Source: an uncultured Clostridia bacterium
Lineage (GTDB): Bacteria > Bacillota > Clostridia > Oscillospirales > Acutalibacteraceae
Direction of reading: 5' to 3'
DNA length: 5,087 nucleotides
NCBI GenBank assembly: GCA_947565265.1
Contig: CANOFK010000109.1
Span: 1 to 5,087 of the forward strand
Below, one piece after another: positions 1 through 5,087 of this stretch; the first letter of the stretch is position 1, and the number at the start of each line of letters is the position of its first letter. The notes under the pieces are model-generated. The model saw only the letters and a list, made by a program, of their open reading frames with translations. It ran no database searches and was not told the DNA's origin. Position numbers and translations under genes: made by a program.

Positions 1-150
1 TTTTAATGCGCACCTGGGTCACGCTTTAAAATGGGGAGGGGCATTTCTTAAAAATAATAGTTGCTATGTGGTGCGATAGGATGTGTGCGGTCGAGCGGGC
101 GGATGAGGGGAATAGAGCGGTGGGGGACGGCTTAAAAGTTTTGGGGGATT
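1..150. other. Non-coding upstream stretch, no gene recognised
   Basis: I see no convincing coding sequence, tRNA or rRNA here on either strand. The first 60 bases are comparatively A+T-rich and the rest is G-rich on the + strand. TTGCTA at 61-66 resembles a -35 box, but no TATAAT-like hexamer lies 16-18 bases downstream, so I do not call a promoter. The promoter of the downstream PAP2 gene is therefore not identified. The stretch may be the tail of an intergenic region whose upstream gene lies outside the window. Confidence 0.5.
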
Positions 151-182
151 CCTAAGGGCCCTTTTTTAAAAGGGCCCTTAGG
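151..182. repeat. Perfect 15-bp inverted repeat (extragenic palindrome)
   Basis: The arm CCTAAGGGCCCTTTT (151-165) is followed by two T bases and then by its exact reverse complement (168-182). The innermost T/A pairs would probably open, giving an 11-bp GC-rich stem (CCTAAGGGCCC with GGGCCCTTAGG) around a loop of T and A. No T-run follows the stem on either strand, so it is not a standard intrinsic terminator, although such a strong hairpin could still hinder transcription or protect RNA ends. AAGGGCCCTT, itself a palindrome, occurs once in each half. Its position between genes and next to a direct repeat suggests an extragenic repeat element. That reading is inference. Confidence 0.85.
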
Positions 183-217
183 CCGCCGGAGGCAGCGGGG
201 TGCTAGGCCGCCGGAGG
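179..217. repeat. 14-bp direct repeat, two copies 25 bp apart
   Basis: TAGGCCGCCGGAGG occurs at 179-192 and again exactly at 204-217. The first copy overlaps the last four bases of the palindrome at 151-182. The bases after each copy are also alike (CAGCGGGG against TAGGGG), as if a longer unit had been duplicated and then decayed. No open frame across this stretch looks like protein. It may be part of a dispersed extragenic repeat, or two binding sites. The sequence alone does not decide. Confidence 0.6.
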
Positions 218-230
218 TAGGGGAGATCAT

Positions 231-248
231 CGCCCGCAAAAGTGGGCG
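231..248 (+). promoter_or_regulatory. Small hairpin just upstream of the PAP2 ribosome site
   Basis: CGCCCGC (231-237) can pair with GTGGGCG (242-248) through seven pairs, one of them G-U, around an AAAA loop. It ends two bases before the Shine-Dalgarno sequence. There is no T-run, so it is not a terminator. It could affect mRNA stability or ribosome access, but a role is not shown. Confidence 0.35.
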
Positions 249-250
249 GG

Positions 251-256
251 AAGGAG
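251..256 (+). promoter_or_regulatory. Ribosome binding site that fixes the PAP2 start
   Basis: AAGGAG lies 8 bases before the ATG at 265. In-frame GTG (256) and ATG (259) are also possible starts, but they overlap or abut this site and leave no room for a ribosome spacer. The ATG at 265 is therefore preferred. Confidence 0.75.
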
Positions 257-264
257 TGATGAGG

Positions 265-807
265 ATGAACCCATTTGACCAGGCGGTGATGGGGCTGGTG
301 CAGGGCTACTGCCACAACGGGGTGAGCGACCGGATTTTTCCGGTGATTACCTACTTGGGGGAAGGCGGGGCGGTTTGGATTGCGCTGGCGCTGCTGCTGG
401 TGGTGTTTGGCAAGAAAAGCGGCTGGCGGGGCACGGGCGTGGTGATGCTGGGGGCGATGCTGGCCGGGCTGGTGATTGGCGAAATCTGCCTGAAAAACCT
501 GATAGGCCGCCCCCGGCCCTTTCAGGAGGCGGCGGGGGCGGTGCAGCTACTGATTGCCCCGCCCGCGGGGTGGTCGTTCCCTTCGGGGCACAGTTGCGCG
601 TCCTTTGGGGCGGCGGTGGGGGTGTTCCGGCGGGATAAGCGATGGGGGGCGGCGGCCCTGGCGCTGGCCGGGCTGATCGCTTTTTCGCGGGTGTTCCTGT
701 TTGTGCACTACCCGACGGACGTGCTGGCCGGGGCGGCCCTGGGGTGCCTTTGCGCCTGGGGGGCCGGTTATTGCCAACGCCGGGCCTGTGCCCGCCGGGG
801 AATATAG
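265..807 (+). CDS. PAP2-family membrane phosphatase
   Basis: This 180-residue integral membrane protein belongs to the PAP2 (type 2 phosphatidic acid phosphatase) superfamily. Members remove phosphate from lipid phosphates such as undecaprenyl pyrophosphate, phosphatidic acid or phosphatidylglycerophosphate at the membrane surface. All three signature motifs are present: K77-x6-R84-P85 (KNLIGRPRP), P106-S-G-H109, and S141-R142-x5-H148-x3-D152. The histidines of motifs 2 and 3 are the expected nucleophile/acid pair, and D152 orients H148. Hydrophobic segments around residues 24-49, 56-76, 110-120, 128-147 and 153-168 fit the family's multi-helix fold, and the length is typical of short bacterial members. 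The C-terminus is basic (QRRACARRGI). The substrate cannot be told from sequence. Undecaprenyl pyrophosphate recycling (BcrC-like) is a fair guess but unproven. It lies 82 bases before the pyr promoter, points the same way, and is probably a separate transcription unit. Confidence 0.93.
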   Translation: MNPFDQAVMGLVQGYCHNGVSDRIFPVITYLGEGGAVWIALALLLVVFGKKSGWRGTGVVMLGAMLAGLVIGEICLKNLIGRPRPFQEAAGAVQLLIAPPAGWSFPSGHSCASFGAAVGVFRRDKRWGAAALALAGLIAFSRVFLFVHYPTDVLAGAALGCLCAWGAGYCQRRACARRGI

Positions 808-889
808 GGGGCATAAGAAGAGTTTATGGCGAATTTTGGCCTCGCTTTTAAACGCTTTATTTTGGGCACCGCCTATGTAGGGGAGGATA

Positions 890-918
890 TTGACTTACCG
901 GGGCGGCGCCTGTATAAT
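890..918 (+). promoter_or_regulatory. Sigma-A type promoter of pyrBI
   Basis: TTGACT (890-895) and TATAAT (913-918) are separated by exactly 17 bases, which is one mismatch from the housekeeping consensus. Counting the last T of the -10 as position -7 puts +1 at A925. That A is the first base of an ATG in frame with pyrB. A second TATAAT at 921-926 has no matching -35. No other promoter candidate fits between the terminator at 933-963 and pyrB, so this is very likely the pyrBI promoter. Confidence 0.85.
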
Positions 919-932
919 AGTATAATGAACAC

Positions 933-963
933 AGCCGCGGGTTATGTTGCCCGCGGCTTTTTT
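933..963 (+). terminator. Intrinsic terminator in the pyrB leader (probable attenuator)
   Basis: AGCCGCGGG (933-941) pairs perfectly with CCCGCGGCT (950-958) around the 8-base loop TTATGTTG, and six T bases follow at 958-963. This is a textbook Rho-independent terminator. It lies after the pyrBI promoter and before the gene, so a transcript starting near 925 would end at about 39 nt unless it is read through. This placement implies attenuation. I see no PyrR-type binding hairpin and no alternative antiterminator stem, since only about 8 nt of RNA precede the hairpin. Besides regulating pyrB, it may stop transcripts coming from the PAP2 gene. Confidence 0.88.
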
Positions 964-971
964 ACACAAAA

Positions 972-983
972 CCTTATGAAAGG
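972..983 (+). promoter_or_regulatory. pyrB ribosome binding site within a weak stem
   Basis: AAAGG (979-983) sits 10 bases before the ATG at 994 and is the only Shine-Dalgarno-like match near the pyrB start. CCTT (972-975) can pair with AAGG (980-983) across the loop ATGA. Four pairs is weak, so masking of the site would be marginal. The in-frame ATG at 976 has no ribosome site upstream of it. Confidence 0.5.
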
Positions 984-993
984 CGGCGGTTGG

Positions 994-1929
994 ATGCGGC
1001 ATTTGATCGACCCACTGGACTTTGACAGGGAGGAAACCGGGCGGCTGCTGGCGCTGGCCCAGCGCATAGCGGACAGGCCCGGCGGCTACGCCCGGCGGTG
1101 CGCGGGGCGGATACTGGCTACGCTGTTTTTTGAGCCCAGCACCCGTACCCGGCTGAGCTTTGAATCGGCCATGCTGCGGCTGGGGGGGCAGGTGCTGGGG
1201 TTCTCCTCGGCCCAGAGCAGCTCTGCCGCCAAGGGGGAGAGTGTGGCGGACACCATCCGGATGATTTCCGGCTATGCGGACATAGCGGCCATGCGCCACT
1301 TTAAGGAGGGGGCGCCGTTGGTTGCCTCCCGGTTCTCGCAGATACCGGTGGTGAACGCCGGGGACGGGGGGCATCAGCACCCCACCCAGACGCTGACGGA
1401 CCTGTTTACCATACAGCGCAGCCGGGGGGGGATCGGCGGCATGACCATTGGGCTGTGCGGCGACCTGAAGTTCGGGCGGACGGTGCACTCGCTGATCAAG
1501 GCGCTGGTGCGGTATGAGGGGATGCGGTTTGTGCTGATCTCGCCGGAAGAACTGCGGGCGCCGGGGTACATATTAAAGGAAGTGATCGGGCCTTCGGGCC
1601 ACCCCTTTACGGAGGTGCGGCGCATGGAGGAGGTTATGCCCCAGTTGGACGTGCTGTACATGACCCGGGTGCAGCGGGAGCGGTTTTTCAACGAGGAGGA
1701 CTATGTGCGGCTGAAGGACTCGTACATACTGACCCCGGAAAAGCTGGAAATGGGCAAAAAGGACTTGGCGGTGCTGCACCCCCTGCCCAGGGTGAACGAG
1801 ATAGACCAGCGGGTGGACGATGACCCCCGTGCGCTGTACTTTGAGCAGGCCAGGGGCGGGGTGTTTGTGCGCATGGCGCTGATTTTGGCGCTGCTGGGGC
1901 TGGAGCCGGATATTTTGAAGGAGGGCTGA
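994..1929 (+). CDS. pyrB: Aspartate carbamoyltransferase catalytic chain PyrB
   Basis: PyrB joins carbamoyl phosphate and L-aspartate to give N-carbamoyl-L-aspartate, the committed step of pyrimidine synthesis in the cytosol. The protein has 311 residues, the usual length. Visible active-site elements, with E. coli equivalents in brackets, are: S49-T-R-T-R53 in [13 protein letters not shown] (carbamoyl phosphate site), K80 in AAKGES (K84, donated to the neighbouring subunit), R101 (R105), H129 and Q132 in HPTQT (H134, Q137), R162 in [12 protein letters not shown] (R167), R225 in YMTRVQ (R229) and P265 in HPLPR (P266). The start at 994 is chosen because [10 protein letters not shown] matches how clostridial PyrB proteins begin and because AAAGG precedes it. 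The reading frame stays open further upstream through the terminator, with in-frame ATGs at 976 and 925. The ATG at 925 would add 23 residues. pyrI follows after 4 bases, so the two chains form one operon and one holoenzyme. Expression is probably set by the leader terminator. Confidence 0.97.
   Translation: MRHLIDPLDFDREETGRLLALAQRIADRPGGYARRCAGRILATLFFEPSTRTRLSFESAMLRLGGQVLGFSSAQSSSAAKGESVADTIRMISGYADIAAMRHFKEGAPLVASRFSQIPVVNAGDGGHQHPTQTLTDLFTIQRSRGGIGGMTIGLCGDLKFGRTVHSLIKALVRYEGMRFVLISPEELRAPGYILKEVIGPSGHPFTEVRRMEEVMPQLDVLYMTRVQRERFFNEEDYVRLKDSYILTPEKLEMGKKDLAVLHPLPRVNEIDQRVDDDPRALYFEQARGGVFVRMALILALLGLEPDILKEG
1918..1924 (+). promoter_or_regulatory. pyrI ribosome binding site inside the end of pyrB
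   Basis: AAGGAGG covers the last codons of pyrB and lies 9 bases before the pyrI ATG at 1934. Ribosomes finishing pyrB uncover and pass this site, which favours coupled, balanced synthesis of the catalytic and regulatory chains. Confidence 0.8.
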
Positions 1930-1933
1930 AGGT

Positions 1934-2362
1934 ATGCTGAACATCGACAGCATTGAGAACGGGATTGTGATAGACCACATTACCGCCGGGCGGGGGATGC
2001 GGGTGTATGAGCTGCTGGAACTGCATAAGCTGGACACCTGTGTGGCCATTATCCGCAACGCCCGGAGCAGCAAGTTTGGGAAGAAGGATATCATTAAAAT
2101 AGAGGGCATGACGGACGTGGATTTGGACGTGCTGGGGTTTATTGACGACCATGCCACGGTGTGTGTGATCCGGGACGGCAGGCTGGCGGAGAAAAAGCAG
2201 CCCTATCTGCCTACAAAGCTGGTGAACATTGTGCAGTGCAAAAACCCCCGGTGCGTGACCAGCGTGGAGGATGTGGACCAGGAATTTTACCTGTGCGACG
2301 GGGAAGAACACCGCTACCGGTGCCGGTACTGCGAGCAACTGCTGGACGACAGCTATACCTGA
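1934..2362 (+). CDS. pyrI: Aspartate carbamoyltransferase regulatory chain PyrI
   Basis: PyrI binds the catalytic trimers of PyrB through a zinc domain and carries the nucleotide site for feedback control (ATP activates, CTP/UTP inhibit in the E. coli enzyme). The chain has 142 residues, slightly shorter than the 153 of E. coli. The N-terminal allosteric domain (about 1-95) shows VIDHI (D14, H15, matching D19, H20) and FGKKDIIKIE (K51, K55, matching K56, K60). K87 matches K94. The C-terminal zinc domain has four cysteines: C102-x4-C107-x22-C130-x2-C133, almost the E. coli spacing. Two E. coli nucleotide-contact positions differ: N84 aligns with C77 and Y89 with G82. Three more cysteines (36, 77, 121) are present. 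The E. coli alignment was done by eye from memory. The gene starts 4 bases after pyrB, which fits a PyrB6-PyrI6 type holoenzyme. Confidence 0.97.
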   Translation: MLNIDSIENGIVIDHITAGRGMRVYELLELHKLDTCVAIIRNARSSKFGKKDIIKIEGMTDVDLDVLGFIDDHATVCVIRDGRLAEKKQPYLPTKLVNIVQCKNPRCVTSVEDVDQEFYLCDGEEHRYRCRYCEQLLDDSYT

Positions 2363-2387
2363 GGGCGCGGGAGATTTTTAACTTTTT

Positions 2388-2396
2388 GGGAGGTGA
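2388..2396 (+). promoter_or_regulatory. Strong ribosome binding site of addA
   Basis: GGGAGGTGA is one base from a full match to the 16S rRNA tail, with the GGAGG core ending 9 bases before the ATG at 2403. The preceding 25 bases of the 40-base gap are T-rich, but I see no -35/-10 pair and no terminator hairpin. addA is therefore probably reached by transcription running on from pyrI. Confidence 0.8.
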
Positions 2397-2402
2397 CTTA
2401 CT

Positions 2403-5087
2403 ATGGAACTGACCCCCAGTCAGGAAGATGCGGTAAAGGCCCGGCAGGGGACCGTGCTGGTGGCCGCCGCAGCCGGTTCCGGCAAGACCGCCGTGCTGGT
2501 GCAGCGGGCCATAGCCCGGCTGACGGACCCGGAAAACCCGGCGGACGCGGACCGGCTGTTGATCGTCACCTTTACCAAGGCCGCCGCCGCCGAGATGCGG
2601 GCCCGGCTGGAACAGGCTTTATCCCGGCTGGCCAGGGAGAACCCCGGCGACCGCCGGCTGAGCAGGCAGAGCATCCTGCTGCACCAGGCCCATATTGGCA
2701 CGGTGGACAGCTTTTGCGCGGATATGGTGCGGGAGTTTTTCCACCTGCTGGGGCTGGCGCCGGATTTTAAGATACTCTCGGACAAGCGGGAAGAGGAACT
2801 GGTGGGGCTGGCCCTGGACGAGGCGGTGTCCGCTGCCTTTGAGGCAGGGGAGGTGGGGGAGCTGGCCGACGCCTTTGCCGGGGACCGGGACGACCGCCGG
2901 TTGGGGAAGATGGCCCTGCGCCTGTACCGGTTTATGCAGAGCCACCCTTTCCCCGAAAAGTGGCTGGCGGAAAAGGTGGCCATGTACGGCGCCGGGGACC
3001 CGGCGCCCTGGGAGCAGGTGGTGCTGGGCTATGCCGCCGGGGCCGGGGCCTATTGCGCCCATCTGCTGGAAAACGCCCAGGGGCTGGCCGGGGAGGACGA
3101 AGAACTGTACGCCTCATTTGGGCCGGCGCTGGCGGCGGACCGGGAACGCTGCCTGGCCCTGGCGGAAACGGCCAGGGCCGGGGACTGGGACGGGGCCCGG
3201 ACGGCGCTGGCCGCCTTTGCCCCGGCCCGCCGGAAGGCCCTGCGGGGCAGGGACAAGGACGACCCCCTGCTGCTGCGGCTGGAAAGCTGCCGCAAAGAGG
3301 TGAAAAAGGTGATGGAGGGGCTGGGCAGGCCCCTTGCGGTAAGCCGGGCGCGCAGCCGGGAGGAACTGGCCGCCGCCGCGCCCCTGCTGGAAAGCCTGGC
3401 CGGGCTTACGCTGGATATGGCCAGGCGGTATCAGGAGAAGAAAAGGGCCAGGGGCTTTTTGGACTATAGCGACCTGGAGCACTGCGCCATCCGGTTGTTC
3501 TGCGGGGAGGGGGGGGAGCCGACCCCCGCGGCCCGGCAGGTGGCCGCCCGCTTTGACGAGATCATGATCGACGAGTACCAGGACATCAACGAGGTGCAGG
3601 ACGCCATTTTCCGGGCGATCTCCCGGAACGGGGAGAACCTGTTTATGGTGGGGGACGTGAAACAGAGCATCTACGGGTTCCGGCGGGCCATGCCGGAACT
3701 GTTCCTGGGGTGCAAGGCGGCCTTTGCCCGGTACGACCGGCGGCTGGACCAATACCCGGCCTGCATTGTGCTGGACAGGAACTTCCGCTCCCGCCGGGAG
3801 GTGACCGGGGCGGTGAACTTTGTGTTCTCGCAACTGATGAGCCGGGAGGCCGGGGACATGGACTACACCGGGGAAGAACGGCTGGTGTGCGGCGCGGGCT
3901 TTGCCCCCAAGGCCGGGTGCGAAACGGAGGCGGTGTTCATCAGCCGGGGGGAGGAGCCCCCGGAGGCCGCGGAGGCCGCGTGGATTGCCCGGCGGATACG
4001 GGAGATGGTGGAGGGCGGGTTCACCATCAGCCAAGGGGACACGGAACGGCCGGCGGGCTATGGGGATTTTTGCATCCTGCTGCGCAGCGCCAACCAATAT
4101 GCCCACCTGTACGCCCAGGAACTGAAACGCCGGGGCGTGCCGGCCAGGGCGGCGGTGAGCGGGGGCTTTTTTGCCGCCGGGGAGGTACAGATGGTGCTGT
4201 CGCTGCTGCGGGTGATCGACAACCCGGACCAGGATATCCCCCTGCTGGCGGTGCTGATGAGCCCCCTGTATGGGTTTTCTGCCGACGACCTGGCCCGGCT
4301 GCGGGCCGGGGGGAAGGGGGTGCCGGTGTATGTGTCGCTGCTGCGGGCCGGGGAAGAGGATGCCCGCTGGGGCCGTGTGCTGGGGGATTTGGCCCGGCTG
4401 CGGAGCCTGGCCGCCACCATGCCCGCCGACAGCTTTTTGACCGTGCTGTACAGCCGCACCGGCTGCACGGATATGGTGCTGGCTATGGAGGACGGCCCGG
4501 CCAGGCTGGAGAACCTGCGGCTTTTGCAGCGGTATGCTCAGGAGTATGAGCGCTCTGGCTACCACGGGCTGGCGGGGTTTGTGCGGTTTTTGGACCGGCT
4601 GCGGGACAACGGCTCGGATATGCAAGCGGCGGGGCAGGAGCCGGCAGGGCCCCAGGCGGTGGGCATTATGAGCATACACCGCTCCAAGGGGTTGCAGTTC
4701 CCGGTGTGCATAGTGGCGGGCTGCGGCCGGGGCTTTGTGGGGGACCGGGCCGAGGACGTACTGCTGCACCCGGAACTGGGGCTGGGGGTGCGGCTGAAGG
4801 GCCCGGACGGGGCCCGCGCCACCACCACGGCCAGGGAGGCCATTGCCCTGGGAAGCGCCCGCGGGGCCGCGGCGGAGGAGTTGCGGGTGCTGTATGTGGC
4901 CATGACCAGGGCCCAGGAAAAGCTGTTGCTGGTGGCATCGGCCAGGGATATGGGGCCGGTACTGGACCGGGCGGCCATGGAGTTTGGCCCCGGGCGGCCG
5001 GACCCCTTTGCGGTGGGCCGGGCCAAAAACGCCGGGGAATGGCTGCTGGCCTGCGCCCTGCGCCACCCCAGCGGGGGCGGGCTGCGC
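2403..5087 (+). CDS. addA: ATP-dependent helicase/nuclease subunit A, AddA (3' end outside window)
   Basis: AddA, with AddB, unwinds and trims DNA from double-strand ends to produce 3' single strands for RecA loading in recombinational repair. I translated 895 codons with no stop or frameshift up to the window edge. UvrD/Rep-type (SF1A) helicase motifs appear in order: Q motif LTPSQ (Q7), Walker A GSGKT (25-29), motif Ia VTFTKAAAAEM (55-65), GTVDSFC (99-105), LDYSDLEH (353-360), Walker B DEYQD (390-394), motif III GDVKQSIYGFR (417-427), motif IV NFRS (460-463), motif V SIHRSKGLQFP (757-767) and motif VI EELRVLYVAMTRAQEK (825-840). AddA proteins usually run to about 1,150-1,250 residues, so the C-terminal RecB-like nuclease domain is missing only because the window ends. 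addB often lies directly upstream of addA in Firmicutes, but here pyrI does. Whether addB follows cannot be seen. The start is fixed by the strong ribosome site, and the N-terminus matches the family. Confidence 0.96.
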   Translation, partial: MELTPSQEDAVKARQGTVLVAAAAGSGKTAVLVQRAIARLTDPENPADADRLLIVTFTKAAAAEMRARLEQALSRLARENPGDRRLSRQSILLHQAHIGTVDSFCADMVREFFHLLGLAPDFKILSDKREEELVGLALDEAVSAAFEAGEVGELADAFAGDRDDRRLGKMALRLYRFMQSHPFPEKWLAEKVAMYGAGDPAPWEQVVLGYAAGAGAYCAHLLENAQGLAGEDEELYASFGPALAADRERCLALAETARAGDWDGARTALAAFAPARRKALRGRDKDDPLLLRLESCRKEVKKVMEGLGRPLAVSRARSREELAAAAPLLESLAGLTLDMARRYQEKKRARGFLDYSDLEHCAIRLFCGEGGEPTPAARQVAARFDEIMIDEYQDINEVQDAIFRAISRNGENLFMVGDVKQSIYGFRRAMPELFLGCKAAFARYDRRLDQYPACIVLDRNFRSRREVTGAVNFVFSQLMSREAGDMDYTGEERLVCGAGFAPKAGCETEAVFISRGEEPPEAAEAAWIARRIREMVEGGFTISQGDTERPAGYGDFCILLRSANQYAHLYAQELKRRGVPARAAVSGGFFAAGEVQMVLSLLRVIDNPDQDIPLLAVLMSPLYGFSADDLARLRAGGKGVPVYVSLLRAGEEDARWGRVLGDLARLRSLAATMPADSFLTVLYSRTGCTDMVLAMEDGPARLENLRLLQRYAQEYERSGYHGLAGFVRFLDRLRDNGSDMQAAGQEPAGPQAVGIMSIHRSKGLQFPVCIVAGCGRGFVGDRAEDVLLHPELGLGVRLKGPDGARATTTAREAIALGSARGAAAEELRVLYVAMTRAQEKLLLVASARDMGPVLDRAAMEFGPGRPDPFAVGRAKNAGEWLLACALRHPSGGGLR

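Noticed and set aside
61..90. Possible promoter beginning TTGCTA
   Set aside because: No TATAAT-like hexamer occurs at 16-18 bases, and the nearest candidate is only about 10 bases away.
151..182. Palindrome as a bidirectional intrinsic terminator
   Set aside because: The T bases lie in the loop rather than after the stem on either strand.
347..814. Proline/arginine-rich antisense frame over the PAP2 gene
   Set aside because: Composition is typical of a GC-rich shadow frame, and the + strand gene has all three PAP2 motifs.
925..963. PyrR-binding attenuator of the Bacillus type
   Set aside because: The hairpin is uninterrupted and its TTATGTTG loop lacks the conserved PyrR loop and purine-rich bulge. 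There is no upstream anti-antiterminator.
826..993. Upstream in-frame extension of pyrB starting at the ATG at 826
   Set aside because: It would start before the promoter and be translated through the -35, the -10 and the terminator. The added 56 residues do not resemble any PyrB N-terminus. The [10 protein letters not shown] start at 994 fits the family and its ribosome site.
895..2338. Several antisense frames across pyrB and pyrI
   Set aside because: All overlap well-supported genes and their products match no recognised family.
2363..2402. Terminator between pyrI and addA
   Set aside because: T-runs are present but no GC-rich inverted repeat precedes them.
3114..5066. 650-codon open frame antisense to addA
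   Set aside because: It lies opposite a gene with every helicase motif in order. Its product is low-complexity (rich in P, G, H, Q, R), as expected from the complement of GC-rich codons, and it shows no recognisable domain.

Overview
The window comes from a high-GC Firmicute, most likely a clostridial gut-type lineage such as the Oscillospiraceae/Ruminococcaceae. This is an inference from three things: AddA-type (not RecBCD-type) helicase-nuclease, a PyrB/PyrI pair of clostridial character, and strong AGGAGG-type ribosome sites combined with GGG/CGG/CTG-rich codon use. All four genes lie on the + strand, and the + strand is markedly G-rich throughout. No species can be named from the sequence alone.

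Layout. Positions 1-264 hold no convincing gene. They contain a perfect 15-bp inverted repeat (151-182), a 14-bp direct repeat (179-192 and 204-217) and a small hairpin just ahead of the first gene. Positions 265-807 encode a small PAP2-family membrane phosphatase with all three catalytic motifs. Positions 808-993 form the control region of the pyrimidine genes: a near-consensus sigma-A promoter (890-918), followed almost at once by an intrinsic terminator (933-963). Then come pyrB (994-1929, aspartate carbamoyltransferase catalytic chain) and pyrI (1934-2362, its zinc-binding regulatory chain), four bases apart. After a 40-base gap with a strong ribosome site, addA (2403 to the window end) encodes the helicase-nuclease subunit A. 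It reads open through all 895 codons present, and its C-terminal nuclease domain lies beyond the window.

How they work together. PyrB and PyrI form the allosteric aspartate carbamoyltransferase that commits carbamoyl phosphate to UMP synthesis. A terminator only about 9-39 nt into the predicted transcript suggests that pyrBI expression is set by attenuation, and no PyrR-binding element is visible. The predicted transcription start falls on an ATG that is in frame with pyrB and reads straight through the terminator hairpin, which is the most interesting feature here. addA probably shares read-through transcription with pyrBI, although its role (double-strand break end processing) is unrelated. 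The PAP2 gene is probably a separate unit.
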